From assembly GCA_013141385.1 (NCBI GenBank), contig JABFRB010000016.1, forward strand, positions 288,080 to 352,079: DNA of 64,000 bases, read 5' to 3'. Source of the DNA: Bacteroidales bacterium (GTDB taxonomy: Bacteria; Bacteroidota; Bacteroidia; Bacteroidales; Tenuifilaceae). Below the pieces are notes generated by a model. The model ran no database searches, was not told the origin of the DNA, and saw only the letters and a program-made list of their open reading frames with translations. The first letter of the stretch is position 1. The number at the start of each line of letters is the position of its first letter. The position numbers were made by a program, and so were the translations under genes. Below, piece by piece: positions 1 through 9,143 of this stretch.

Positions 1-91
1 AAATTATTGGTTGCTTAAGGATTTTTTTCGGAAAATTACAATAGGTAAATAAATTACTTATCTTGTTTCGTATAACACAAATCCAAAACCT

Positions 92-769
92 ATGAATGGT
101 ATATTCAGTTCTTCGCTTGGGAAAAAATTAATCATGAGCATCACAGGACTTTTCCTGATGATGTTTCTTTTGGTACACCTTACCGTTAACCTCATGCTTC
201 TTTTTGGCGATGGTAAACTTTTTAATTTTGCGGCAAATTTTATGGCAACTAATCCGTTAATCGAAGTTGTTGAGCCAGTACTTGCCATTGGATTCATTAT
301 TCACATCATCTATGCAAGTATCATCACCTTGCTTAACCTAAGAACAAGACCAATGGCTTACGCCGAAACCAGTTCAAATGGCGTTACATCTTGGGCCTCA
401 AAGAATATGTATATTCTTGGAGGAACAATATTCATTTTTCTGGTAATTCACCTTACAAATTTCTTTTGGAAAATCAAGTTTGGTGAAGTTGCCACCCTTT
501 CTTATGATAATGGCTTAACCCAAATAACGGATACATATTCACTTGTTTCTGGGCTATTTATTACCTACTGGTGGTACAACCTAATTTACATTGCAGGTGC
601 CTTGCTCCTTGGATTTCATTTAAGCCATGGATTCTGGTCGGCATTTCAAACCTTAGGTTGGAATAATAAAATATGGATCAAACGCCTTGAAATTATAGCC
701 TATATCTATGCAATTATTATTGCAACTGGTTTTACCATTATTCCTCTATATTTTCTAATTCTGAAATAA
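92..769 (+). CDS. sdhC: Succinate dehydrogenase/fumarate reductase cytochrome b subunit
   Basis: Membrane anchor of complex II: it carries haem b and exchanges electrons between the quinone pool and the iron-sulfur subunit. The 225 residues contain five hydrophobic segments (about 13-38, 60-84, 107-126, 155-182, 198-222), the layout of the single-anchor cytochrome b558/FrdC type rather than the SdhC+SdhD pair. Histidines inside or next to these segments (H29, H71, H120, H176, H179) are candidate haem ligands. It lies 10 bp before the flavoprotein gene and is followed by the iron-sulfur gene, the usual Bacteroidota order C-A-B. Whether the complex mainly oxidises succinate or reduces fumarate cannot be told from sequence. 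Confidence 0.95.
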   Translation: MNGIFSSSLGKKLIMSITGLFLMMFLLVHLTVNLMLLFGDGKLFNFAANFMATNPLIEVVEPVLAIGFIIHIIYASIITLLNLRTRPMAYAETSSNGVTSWASKNMYILGGTIFIFLVIHLTNFFWKIKFGEVATLSYDNGLTQITDTYSLVSGLFITYWWYNLIYIAGALLLGFHLSHGFWSAFQTLGWNNKIWIKRLEIIAYIYAIIIATGFTIIPLYFLILK

Positions 770-779
770 AATTCCATAT

Positions 780-2699
780 ATGAGCAAACTAAACTCAAAA
801 ATACCGGATGGTCCATTAGCCGATAAATGGACAAATCATAAAGCATCACTTAAACTTGTTAACCCCGCAAACAAGGGCAAACTTGATATAATTGTAATTG
901 GAACTGGACTTGGGGGCTCTTCTTCTGCTTCAACCCTTGGGGAGCTTGGTTATAATGTAAAAGTATTTAGCTATCAGGATAGCCCTCGCCGTGCACACTC
1001 TGTTGCTGCACAAGGAGGTATCAATGCTGCAAAGAACTATAAAAACGATAACGATAGCATCTATCGTCTTTTCTACGATATGCTTAAGGGGGGAGATTTT
1101 CGTGCCCGCGAAGCCAATGTTTACCGTGCTGCGGAGGTCAGTAATTTGGTAATAGATCACTATACTGCACTCGGAGTTCCCTTTGCTCGAGATTACGGTG
1201 GAACCATCGATAATAGATCGTTTGGAGGTGTTCAGGTTTCTCGCACCTTCTATGCAAAAGGGCAAACAGGTCAACAATGCTTAGTTGGTGCATACTCTGC
1301 ACTTACAAGGCAAATAGCAAAAGGTACTGTTACTATGTACCCCCGACGTGAAATGCTCGATTTAGTAATTGTTGATGGCAAGGCACGTGGAATTATTACT
1401 CGTAACCTTGTAACTGGCGAAATAGAAAGACACTCAGCACATGCTGTAGTTCTTGCAACAGGTGGTTATGGCACAATTTACTACATGTCAACTCTTGCGC
1501 TAAATTCAAATGCATCGGCTACATGGAAAGCACATAAAAAGGGAGCTTTTTTTGCCAACCCAAGTTTTGTACAGATACATCCAACCTCTATACCTGTTTT
1601 AAACAGCTATCAATCCAAACTGACGTTGATGTCCGAATCTTTGAGAAACGACGGTCGAGTTTGGGTTCCCAAAAAACAAAAAGATACCAGAAAACCGAAT
1701 GATATCCCAGAAGATGAGCGTGATTACTATCTCGAACGTCGTTACCCAGCATTCGGAAATCTTGTACCCCGAGATGTAGCCTCACGTGCCGCTAAAGAAC
1801 GTTGCGATGCTGGATTTGGTGTTGGCTCTACAGGACTTTCTGTTTATCTTGATTTTCGTGATGCCATTAAGAAAAAGGGTAAAAAAGTTATTGAAGAGAA
1901 TTATGGAAATTTATTCGATATGTACGAAAAAATTTCTGGAGAATCACCTCTTGAAACACCAATGCGTATATACCCAGCAGGTCATTACACCATGGGTGGT
2001 CTATGGGTTGATTATAATCTTATGACCACAATTCCTGGTCTGTTTGCCGTTGGCGAATCAAACTTCTCCGACCATGGGGCAAATCGATTAGGTGCTAGCT
2101 CCCTAATGCAGTGCTCCGGCGATGGATATTTTATACTCCCTTATACCATCACTGATTACCTTGCGTCTGACATTAAAACACCCAAAATAAAAACTGATAG
2201 TCCTGAGTTTGAAGTTGCCGAAAAAGAGGTTAGCGAAAGGGTTAAAAAACTTTTAAGCATCAATGGGAAAGAAACCCCTACCTCCTATCATCGTCGATTA
2301 GGTAAGATAATGTGGGATTATTGTGGTATGGTTCGTAACGAAGAGGGTTTGAAAAAAGCACTTGTTCTGATTAAGGAACTAGAGGATGAATTTTGGAAAA
2401 ACCTAAAAGTTGCAGGCAAAGCCGAGGAGTTAAACCAAGAACTTGAAAAAGCTGGTAGAGTAATGGACTTTTTTGAACTTGCCAAACTACTTTGTACTGA
2501 TGCTTTGAACCGAAAGGAAAGTTGTGGTGCCCACTTCCGCGAGGAGAGTCAAACCGAAACAGGCGAAGCTAAGCGTGATGATAATAATTTCTCTTACGTT
2601 GCTGCTTGGGAGTATAAAGGCCAAGGGCAGGAACCAGATCTTCACAAAGAGGAACTTAAATTCGAATACGTGAAACTTCAGGAACGTAGTTACAAGTAA
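780..2699 (+). CDS. sdhA: Succinate dehydrogenase/fumarate reductase flavoprotein subunit
   Basis: Catalytic subunit interconverting succinate and fumarate on the cytoplasmic face of the membrane. The 639 residues start with a Rossmann FAD site (IGTGLGG, residues 40-46). [11 protein letters not shown] follows, in which H73 is the expected covalent FAD attachment site. Further motifs are [19 protein letters not shown] and [12 protein letters not shown] in the capping and FAD-binding parts. Length and motif order match Bacteroidota and epsilonproteobacterial-type FrdA/SdhA. It sits between sdhC (10 bp) and sdhB (144 bp). Confidence 0.96.
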   Translation: MSKLNSKIPDGPLADKWTNHKASLKLVNPANKGKLDIIVIGTGLGGSSSASTLGELGYNVKVFSYQDSPRRAHSVAAQGGINAAKNYKNDNDSIYRLFYDMLKGGDFRAREANVYRAAEVSNLVIDHYTALGVPFARDYGGTIDNRSFGGVQVSRTFYAKGQTGQQCLVGAYSALTRQIAKGTVTMYPRREMLDLVIVDGKARGIITRNLVTGEIERHSAHAVVLATGGYGTIYYMSTLALNSNASATWKAHKKGAFFANPSFVQIHPTSIPVLNSYQSKLTLMSESLRNDGRVWVPKKQKDTRKPNDIPEDERDYYLERRYPAFGNLVPRDVASRAAKERCDAGFGVGSTGLSVYLDFRDAIKKKGKKVIEENYGNLFDMYEKISGESPLETPMRIYPAGHYTMGGLWVDYNLMTTIPGLFAVGESNFSDHGANRLGASSLMQCSGDGYFILPYTITDYLASDIKTPKIKTDSPEFEVAEKEVSERVKKLLSINGKETPTSYHRRLGKIMWDYCGMVRNEEGLKKALVLIKELEDEFWKNLKVAGKAEELNQELEKAGRVMDFFELAKLLCTDALNRKESCGAHFREESQTETGEAKRDDNNFSYVAAWEYKGQGQEPDLHKEELKFEYVKLQERSYK

Positions 2700-2738
2700 C
2701 CAATATTATCAGTTTCTCCGTGTTATTCTGTAAAAAAT

Positions 2739-2810
2739 TCGTGTGCTCTGTGTTGAAAAACTCTAACACAGAGTTCCACGAAGGTTACACAGAAACTCAC
2801 AGAGTCAAAT
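2739..2810. repeat. Interspersed CACAGAG/CCACGAAG-type inverted repeat
   Basis: The sdhA-sdhB spacer contains a perfect 9-bp inverted repeat CTCTGTGTT (2746-2754) / AACACAGAG (2765-2773). It is followed by a run of related words (CCACGAAGG, TACACAGAA, CTCACAGAG). The same vocabulary recurs at 53925-54020 and 55767-55806, so this is probably a copy of a dispersed non-coding repeat family. It is not a T-tailed terminator. Confidence 0.6.
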
Positions 2811-2843
2811 AAAATAGCCGTTAATTAAATAACTTTCCGACAA

Positions 2844-3587
2844 ATGAATATAAAACTCAAAATATGGCGACAACCAAATGCTAAGAGCAAAGGTCGCTTC
2901 GAAACTTACCCGTTAAATGATGTATCATCTGAAATGTCGTTCCTTGAGATGCTCGATTATCTTAATAACAGCCTAATTAAGGAGGGCAAAGAACCCGTTG
3001 CCTTTGAGCATGATTGTCGCGAAGGAATTTGCGGGTCTTGTGGAATGTACATCAGTGGTCGTCCACATGGCCCACAGCATAAAACAACCACCTGTGAACT
3101 TCGCATGCGAGAATTCAAAGACGGACAAACAATTACCGTAGAGCCATGGCGTGCTGCAGCATTTCCTATAATTAAAGATTTAATTGTAGATCGAAATGCT
3201 TTTGATAAGATAATGCAATCTGGGGGATTTATCTCTATTAATACTGGCGCAGCACAAGATGCCAACAGCATCCTTGTTCCAAAAAAGAATGCTGACGAGG
3301 CATTCGATTCAGCATCGTGCATAGGCTGTGGAGCCTGCGTTGCAGCTTGTAAAAACTCATCAGCCATGCTTTTCATTTCTGCAAAAGTTACTCATCTGGC
3401 ACAGTTTCCTCAGGGAAGAACAGAGGCGGAAATTAGAGTAAAAAATATGGTTGCCAAAATGGAGGAACTAGGGTTTGGAGGATGCACAAATACACGAGCC
3501 TGTGAGGCCGAATGTCCCAAGGGGATTTCCATTTCGAATATAGCCAAACTAAATAGAGAGTTTTTTGTAGCCAAATTAAAGGATTAA
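2844..3587 (+). CDS. sdhB: Succinate dehydrogenase/fumarate reductase iron-sulfur subunit
   Basis: Electron-transfer subunit linking the flavoprotein to the cytochrome b anchor. The N-terminal ferredoxin-like domain has C58, C63, C66 and C84 for a [2Fe-2S] cluster. The C-terminal domain has C159-x2-C-x2-C-x3-C169 and a second group C214/C220/C224 followed by Pro, for the [4Fe-4S] and [3Fe-4S] clusters. 247 residues is normal for the family. It is the last gene of the operon and is followed within 25 bp by a strong hairpin terminator. Confidence 0.96.
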   Translation: MNIKLKIWRQPNAKSKGRFETYPLNDVSSEMSFLEMLDYLNNSLIKEGKEPVAFEHDCREGICGSCGMYISGRPHGPQHKTTTCELRMREFKDGQTITVEPWRAAAFPIIKDLIVDRNAFDKIMQSGGFISINTGAAQDANSILVPKKNADEAFDSASCIGCGACVAACKNSSAMLFISAKVTHLAQFPQGRTEAEIRVKNMVAKMEELGFGGCTNTRACEAECPKGISISNIAKLNREFFVAKLKD

Positions 3588-3604
3588 ACCGATATTATAA
3601 CCTT

Positions 3605-3640
3605 AAAAAAGAAGGCGGTAAAAAACCGCCTTCTTTTTTT
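3605..3640. terminator. Bidirectional rho-independent terminator
   Basis: Perfect 9-bp stem GAAGGCGGT (3611-3619) / ACCGCCTTC (3625-3633) with a 5-nt A loop. It has an A-run on the left (3605-3610) and a T-run on the right (3634-3640), so it can stop both the sdhCAB transcript and the convergent caspase transcript ending at 3655. Confidence 0.92.
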
Positions 3641-3654
3641 CATTCTAATCAATC

Positions 3655-5466
3655 CTACGGAGCAAAAACCCATCCCTCCCACGATTTTTGAAGATTAGGG
3701 CTGCTATTGAGTTGAGGATCTTGTTCCTTATAATTAGTTCGTAAAGATTCAATCGAAACATTCTCTTTTAGGTAATCGAACATATCCTTGTATGAAACTT
3801 TCCCTTTACAATCTTTCAATTTTTTCAAAAAATAGTATGTAAACATTCCATGCCCTTTTTCAGAAAATGGTAAAGATGATTGCTCACCTGAACATGCAGT
3901 GAAAACAACAATATTTCCAACAGCCTCATCTTCTCTAGGTTTTATTCTAACTCCTCTCGCACTAACCAAGCCACCTTCACGACCACCACCAGAAAAACAA
4001 GCATCTAGTATAACTGAAACCCTTTTAGCTCCACAACTATTTAACTTTTCATAAAGATCAGATAGTTTAATACCCTGATTGATATTTATAATATTTACAT
4101 CTACAGGTATCAGATATGGCATTCGAGTCTCTTCATCAGGAAATCCATGTCCTGCATAATAAAAGAAAAGTTCAGCCATTCCATTCATTTTAGAGATAAT
4201 CTTAGTCACCAATTCAATCTTCTGATTCATTGTTCCAGCCGTGGCATTGGTAAGGAAAAAAATATTTCGCTCCTCAAGGCCAAGAACCTTTTGAGCGTAC
4301 ATCTTAAATGCTGTTGCATCGTTTATTGCATACCTAACATTGGATTCAGCCCCTAGATTTTTTTGATAGCTCGAATAATCCTCATTTCCAATAACCAATG
4401 CAAATCGTTTTGGGTTTGAGGGATTTACGGGAATATCAATATCAACATCTGATTGTATGCTTATTGCAGGCTGCGTATTTGGTATAATATTTTGATTTGC
4501 CACAGTTTTACTGATTCCAATCTGATTACTACTTGTGTTGCTAACACTCCCATATGCAATTATTGCTGGTTTCGAATTAACCATTTCACCTCCATTCGAA
4601 ACTTTAAGAACGATGCTATTATTCCCTGAATTTAGCGCTACCTTTTTCTGAAAATAGTAATCATTTTCAATTTTAACTAAATCGTCTTTTGAAGCGGGAA
4701 CTGGAAAATCATTTACAAAAAGTAATAGATTTGATATCGTCTTCAACGACGTAATTTTAGCTTTTACGATATACTCTTCAAGTTGAGATTGTTCCACGGT
4801 TTGTGGAGAAATCCAAGAGATACTGGGTTGTGGGCAAATTAATGTTTTAACGTTCCAATAATCAGTATAAATAATTGTTGAATCGGGTGCTTCAAAACCC
4901 ATCCAATTTCCCATCAATGGTTCATATGGCATTGAATGAACAAGTTCCTCATTGAGGAAAAAGCAATACGTATTATCAACCTTCCGGATAGTTAACTTAT
5001 TGTAATCCTTAGTTTTCACTAAAGGTGATTTTACCCATTTTAGGATGGGAACCCACTCATCATTGATAAGTTTATTTACACGATAGTAACCGTTGCCTGA
5101 AAAACCAAAAAGATAATAGTTCTTAACATCCTTTCTGGACCAGCACATCCCAATAAAAGCATTATCGTTTCCCTTAACAAACTTTATGCTAGCCTCAATT
5201 TCAAAATCACTATTAGGGTTAATAAGAATTTCATGTCTAATTATTTTTGATACACTATCAAGAACTTGAAGAAAATAATATCCGTTTTCAATTCTTCCAT
5301 TAGTTTTATATTCGTTGTTATACAGATACCATTTATTCCTATTGTCAACAAAATCATCTTTAAAAACATCAACCTTCCCCCAATTTAGAATATCCTTATA
5401 CCCACTTTGAGCAAAACTTGATAGAATTGATGTTGAAATAAGCCAAACAGTTAATATTTTTTTCAT
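3655..5466 (-). CDS. Secreted caspase-family (peptidase C14) protein, copy 1
   Basis: Exported protein of 603 residues. A hydrophobic signal sequence ends at about residue 20 (SSFAQ). Residues 30-205 resemble a LamG/DUF1080-like sandwich. A middle beta-rich linker reaches about residue 340, and the C-terminal 250 residues are a caspase-type p20 domain. The catalytic dyad is visible: His440 in YYAGHG and Cys490 in DACFSGG. The domain opens with KRFALVIGNEDY, typical of bacterial caspase-like peptidases. It is a tandem paralogue of the gene at 5574-7358. The substrate is unknown, and the fold predicts cysteine peptidase activity after a basic or acidic residue. A -7 like box lies 24 bp upstream of the ATG. 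Confidence 0.88.
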   Translation of the reverse strand: MKKILTVWLISTSILSSFAQSGYKDILNWGKVDVFKDDFVDNRNKWYLYNNEYKTNGRIENGYYFLQVLDSVSKIIRHEILINPNSDFEIEASIKFVKGNDNAFIGMCWSRKDVKNYYLFGFSGNGYYRVNKLINDEWVPILKWVKSPLVKTKDYNKLTIRKVDNTYCFFLNEELVHSMPYEPLMGNWMGFEAPDSTIIYTDYWNVKTLICPQPSISWISPQTVEQSQLEEYIVKAKITSLKTISNLLLFVNDFPVPASKDDLVKIENDYYFQKKVALNSGNNSIVLKVSNGGEMVNSKPAIIAYGSVSNTSSNQIGISKTVANQNIIPNTQPAISIQSDVDIDIPVNPSNPKRFALVIGNEDYSSYQKNLGAESNVRYAINDATAFKMYAQKVLGLEERNIFFLTNATAGTMNQKIELVTKIISKMNGMAELFFYYAGHGFPDEETRMPYLIPVDVNIININQGIKLSDLYEKLNSCGAKRVSVILDACFSGGGREGGLVSARGVRIKPREDEAVGNIVVFTACSGEQSSLPFSEKGHGMFTYYFLKKLKDCKGKVSYKDMFDYLKENVSIESLRTNYKEQDPQLNSSPNLQKSWEGWVFAP

Positions 5467-5489
5467 TTTAGATAAACTTGAATCGTATA

Positions 5490-5497
5490 CAAATTTA
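5490..5497 (-). promoter_or_regulatory. Candidate -7 promoter box (TAAATTTG)
   Basis: Read on the minus strand this is TAAATTTG, matching the Bacteroidota sigma-A -7 consensus TAnnTTTG, 24 bp before the caspase start codon. No convincing -33 TTTG was seen at the expected spacing, so support is partial. Confidence 0.4.
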
Positions 5498-5573
5498 TGG
5501 AATGAATCAATTAGGGTAATATAGATTCTTTGTTTTTTTTACTAGTTATTCTAAATAGAGCCTTTACAGAATA

Positions 5574-7358
5574 TTACTTATCAGGTGCAAACCTCCATTT
5601 CTCCCAAGTTCCTTGTAATGTTGAACTCGTTTTTATTTGGGGATCCTGTTCTTGATAATTGGTTCTTAAAGATTCGATAGAAACATTCTCTTGAATGTAT
5701 TTTGCCAATTCCGCATAGGATAAATCTCCCTTGCTCTCTTTCAACTTTTTAAGCAGAAAATAAGTAAACATTCCATGCCTCTTTTCTTTATATGGAAGAG
5801 ATGTTTGCTCCCCCGAACTAGCTGCAAAAACGACTAGATTTCCAATGGCATCTTCCTCTTTAGGCCGAACCTTAACACCTCTTGAGTTAATTAAGCCACC
5901 CTCGCGCCCACCACCAGAAAAACAGGCATCAAGGAAAACTGAAACTCTCTTTGCTCCGCAACCATTGAGTTTCTGATAAAGATCAGAAAGTTTTATCCCT
6001 TGATTAATGTTCAGAATATTAACATCAACGGGAATAAGGTATGGAATCTTTGTGTTTTCATCCGGGAAACCATGTCCGGCATAGTAAAAAAACAGTTCAG
6101 CCGAACCATTCAACTTTGAAGCAATTCTCGTAATTAATTCAATCTTTTGATTCATTGCACCAGCTGTTGCATTGGTTAAAAAGAAAATATTTCGATCTTC
6201 AACACCTAATATTTTTTGTGCATAAATTTTAAACGCTGTTGCGTCATTTATTGCATAGGCAACATTCGCCTCTGAACTCAAATTTCTTTGGTAACTCATA
6301 TAATCTTCATTACCAATTATTAATGCAAATCGCTTTGGATTGATAGGATTTTGTGGAATATTCTCATCAATGTCAGAGGTTCCTACATTACTGATGACAT
6401 CTTCTTGCTTTGATATTGGTACCTGAACGGTTTTAGTTTCACTACCATACATCACCATTATTGGATTTGAAATAGCATTTCCCTGAGAATTTGATGTGCT
6501 TAGCACAACCTTATTTCCACCTTGAGATAGCAGAACTTTCTTTTGAAAAAAATACTCCTTACCAATCTTAACTAAATCATCCTTTGATACCTTAACAGGA
6601 AAACCATTATTGAGAAGCGTAAATTCTGAAATTTCAGTCCCCGAAGTAATTTTCGCTTTTAAAAGGTACTCATCGTTACTTGAATTTGCTGAATTATTTG
6701 AGGGATCTATCCAAGTAATAATAGGTGATTTATATAGAATTTGTGAAGCTCTAAAGAAATCAACTCTTATAGATGATTTGTCATTTACCTGAATGCCAAG
6801 CTTATTGCATCTAACCGGTTCGTATGGCATTTGATGAATAAGATTTTCGTTTACAAAGAAGTAGAAGGTATTTTCAACTTTACGAACAGTTAATTTATTG
6901 TACTCATCTTGCTCAATCAATGCTTTTTTCCAATCCAAAATAACAGTCCATTTCCCATTCTCTATTTTTTTTATAACATAATAGCCATTTCCAGACATTC
7001 CAAGAGAATAACTATTATCACCATCAACCCACGACCATTCTAATGCATTCATATTATTATCCTGCCCCGATATGTACTGAATGCTTGTTTCAATCTCCCA
7101 GTCACCGGATGTATTCATATTGATGTCTTTGTAAACAACCCGAGGTTGGTCTACAAGGGATTCAACATTGTAATACCCTGATTTTATATTTGCTCGGGTC
7201 TTGCCATTATCACCAGTATACCAATTGCTTGAATTATCATCAAAATTATCAAAAAGAATATCCTTTCTATCACTGGGTGCTATATCAGTGTATAATACCT
7301 GAGAGTAGCAGTAGGAACAAATTGTTATAATTAGTCCCGAAAATATTATCTTTTTCAT
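5574..7358 (-). CDS. Secreted caspase-family (peptidase C14) protein, copy 2
   Basis: 594-residue paralogue of the neighbouring caspase with the same architecture: signal peptide (to about residue 19), N-terminal LamG/DUF1080-like region, variable linker, and C-terminal C14 domain. Catalytic residues are His429 (YYAGHG) and Cys479 (DACFSGG). The peptidase domains of the two copies are near-identical in motif spacing, while the N-terminal and linker regions have diverged more, suggesting a tandem duplication with different ligands or positions at the envelope. The gap between the genes (107 bp) holds a promoter-like box for the downstream copy, so they are probably transcribed separately. Confidence 0.88.
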   Translation of the reverse strand: MKKIIFSGLIITICSYCYSQVLYTDIAPSDRKDILFDNFDDNSSNWYTGDNGKTRANIKSGYYNVESLVDQPRVVYKDINMNTSGDWEIETSIQYISGQDNNMNALEWSWVDGDNSYSLGMSGNGYYVIKKIENGKWTVILDWKKALIEQDEYNKLTVRKVENTFYFFVNENLIHQMPYEPVRCNKLGIQVNDKSSIRVDFFRASQILYKSPIITWIDPSNNSANSSNDEYLLKAKITSGTEISEFTLLNNGFPVKVSKDDLVKIGKEYFFQKKVLLSQGGNKVVLSTSNSQGNAISNPIMVMYGSETKTVQVPISKQEDVISNVGTSDIDENIPQNPINPKRFALIIGNEDYMSYQRNLSSEANVAYAINDATAFKIYAQKILGVEDRNIFFLTNATAGAMNQKIELITRIASKLNGSAELFFYYAGHGFPDENTKIPYLIPVDVNILNINQGIKLSDLYQKLNGCGAKRVSVFLDACFSGGGREGGLINSRGVKVRPKEEDAIGNLVVFAASSGEQTSLPYKEKRHGMFTYFLLKKLKESKGDLSYAELAKYIQENVSIESLRTNYQEQDPQIKTSSTLQGTWEKWRFAPDK

Positions 7359-7377
7359 TGAAGTAATTTTTCTAATA

Positions 7378-7385
7378 CAAAGTTA
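7378..7385 (-). promoter_or_regulatory. Candidate -7 promoter box (TAACTTTG)
   Basis: Minus-strand TAACTTTG, matching TAnnTTTG, 20 bp before the start of caspase copy 2. The position relative to the ATG mirrors that in copy 1. A -33 element is not evident. Confidence 0.4.
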
Positions 7386-7825
7386 AATTATTTCAATTGT
7401 TTAGCACATTATAATGGGTAACAAAAAATGAAAATTATGTATATCGGGTTTGACTTTACACTTTTTGAGCTTTCCTAAATGTTTACGTCTATTAAGAATC
7501 TTGGTTTATCCCCTTTGAAGAAGAAAAGAGCCTGCGAAGATTAGTTGTTAATATCAAAAAATATGCCTTCGCTCAATATTTATGAACACTTTAGCAAAAG
7601 AATAGGTTCAAAGATTATACTAGTTAGGTTTGGAGAAAAATCAGGATTACATCACTTAAAAACTATTCCGATATTCGATTCAAGTGGCTAGCTAATGATA
7701 CAATACGGTGTATTCTGATACGTGTAATTATTCAATTCATCTAAAACGCTAAATATATTTCTCATAATCAATAGCATATTAACTTTCACTTAATAGCTAG
7801 CGACTTGGGTCAATTATATCGAACC
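7386..7825. other. Intergenic stretch, nothing recognised
   Basis: About 440 bp of AT-rich sequence between the caspase start and the DUF1456 gene end. Only very short open frames (about 20 codons) were seen, and no hairpin with a T-tail or RNA gene was recognised. Confidence 0.5.
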
Positions 7826-8074
7826 TTATACAATATCTGATTTATTGGAACTTTGATCCTTTGATCCTCTCATATAAATAATTAGCCCATTTAGGAAGTT
7901 GCGAAGGAGTTGATCACCACAAGGCTTATAGTTTGGGTGATCATCCTTTCTAAATACAGCACTTAACTCACTTCTTGTAATATTAAAATCAACAAGTTTA
8001 AGAATCTGTATAATATCTTCATCCCTTAAATGAAGAGCAACTCGTAATTTTTTTAGTACATCGTTGTTTGACAT
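7826..8074 (-). CDS. DUF1456 family protein, single-repeat form
   Basis: Small cytoplasmic protein of 82 residues. The order NNDVLKKLRVAL - I.QILKLVDF - RSELSAVFRKDDHPNY - CGDQLLRNFLNGLI matches the DUF1456 (YehS-like) helical unit. The enterobacterial protein has two such units in about 150 residues, and here only one is present. The function of the family is not known. It starts 26 bp below the stop of the secreted protein gene upstream, so the two could be cotranscribed. Confidence 0.8.
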   Translation of the reverse strand: MSNNDVLKKLRVALHLRDEDIIQILKLVDFNITRSELSAVFRKDDHPNYKPCGDQLLRNFLNGLIIYMRGSKDQSSNKSDIV

Positions 8075-8100
8075 TCAAAGTAAGATGAATTAATTAAAAC

Positions 8101-8817
8101 CTAATAGCTCTCAATCAAGCGTTTTATATTGTAATGTAACTCTTTTACTGCTTTTTGATGGAAAATGGGATACAACCTCTTTTCTCTAAACTTTGATCTA
8201 TTTCGATATCTTGTTTCTTGGGTTATTAGCGTATTACCATCGCTAGTTTCAACTAGTTTTACTTCTTGTGAGCCCTCTGTCATTCCATTATTCAGGTAGC
8301 AAAACTGAATTATCTTATTCTCCTCATCCACCTTAGTTACTTCCAAAGCTACACCAATATTTTTAATTCCTCCAAGTAATTTAAGGTTTAAGAAAAAAAT
8401 CTCCCCCTCCTCAATATCTTTAAAATCATCATCATTATAGAATATTTGATTCAATCGTTTTGAGTATAAGAAACCGAAGGAAACCATCCTTCCACTATAT
8501 TCATCTTTTGGTTTTAACCCCTTTAACTTTTTCCATACTTTTTGAATCACCTCTCGAATAATATTTGAACTTTTTTGATAGCTGTACTTTAAAGAATCCT
8601 GTACATCATAACACGATGGTTTAAGGTCGCTAAAAAATTCTACTCCATTAAGAGTCTGCTGTTGAACAAGTTCTCTAACCTTTTTTTGTGGAATTCTCTC
8701 AAGGTTAACGGTTGATATGGGCAATTGAGCATATGAGGATCTACTGCACATAATACAAGAAAATAGCACCAAAAAAATCAATATCCTTATATTGGTATTT
8801 TGCTTCAATGTATTCAA
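8101..8817 (-). CDS. Exported protein of unknown function
   Basis: 238 residues with a hydrophobic segment (about 10-25) and a likely signal-peptidase site near SSYAQ, so exported. The C-terminal half (beta-rich, ending in a long amphipathic helix with HQKAVKELHYNIKRLI) is reminiscent of a SRPBCC/START-like fold, but this is only a visual impression. No ATG is available upstream of the signal sequence: the start must be TTG at 8817 or TTG at 8808. A TAATTTTG box (8815-8822 on the minus strand) overlaps the first TTG, which favours the second. I do not recognise the family. Confidence 0.6.
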   Translation of the reverse strand: MNTLKQNTNIRILIFLVLFSCIMCSRSSYAQLPISTVNLERIPQKKVRELVQQQTLNGVEFFSDLKPSCYDVQDSLKYSYQKSSNIIREVIQKVWKKLKGLKPKDEYSGRMVSFGFLYSKRLNQIFYNDDDFKDIEEGEIFFLNLKLLGGIKNIGVALEVTKVDEENKIIQFCYLNNGMTEGSQEVKLVETSDGNTLITQETRYRNRSKFREKRLYPIFHQKAVKELHYNIKRLIESY

Positions 8818-9143
8818 AATTAAAGTTTTATTGGCACATCTACCTAATCTCTCAGAGCGTAAAATCCGACTTTTTTAGGATTAAAGAGTCTATTTAACTC
8901 TATCAAAGATAATTATTTCGGTGAATTTGTATATTTCCCGATGAAAAACTTAGAAATTTAACCAAAACAGAAATCATTATTGTGACTAAACACCTTTATC
9001 ACCGAATATGATGTAAATCAAGAGTGAGCAAATAATTCAATAGTGCTCAAAAGGGGTATACAAAAAATCACTATTTTTATTATGCAATTACTCATAGGGT
9101 TATTTTATTATTGACACTCTTATTACGAAAAGCATTAACAAAA
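8818..9143. other. Divergent intergenic region, nothing recognised
   Basis: About 325 bp between divergently transcribed genes. It must hold promoters for both sides, but apart from the TAATTTTG box at its left edge no clear element was found. Confidence 0.45.

Noticed and set aside
930..1277. 115-codon minus-strand frame within sdhA
   Set aside because: Overlaps the FAD-binding region of an unmistakable flavoprotein gene.
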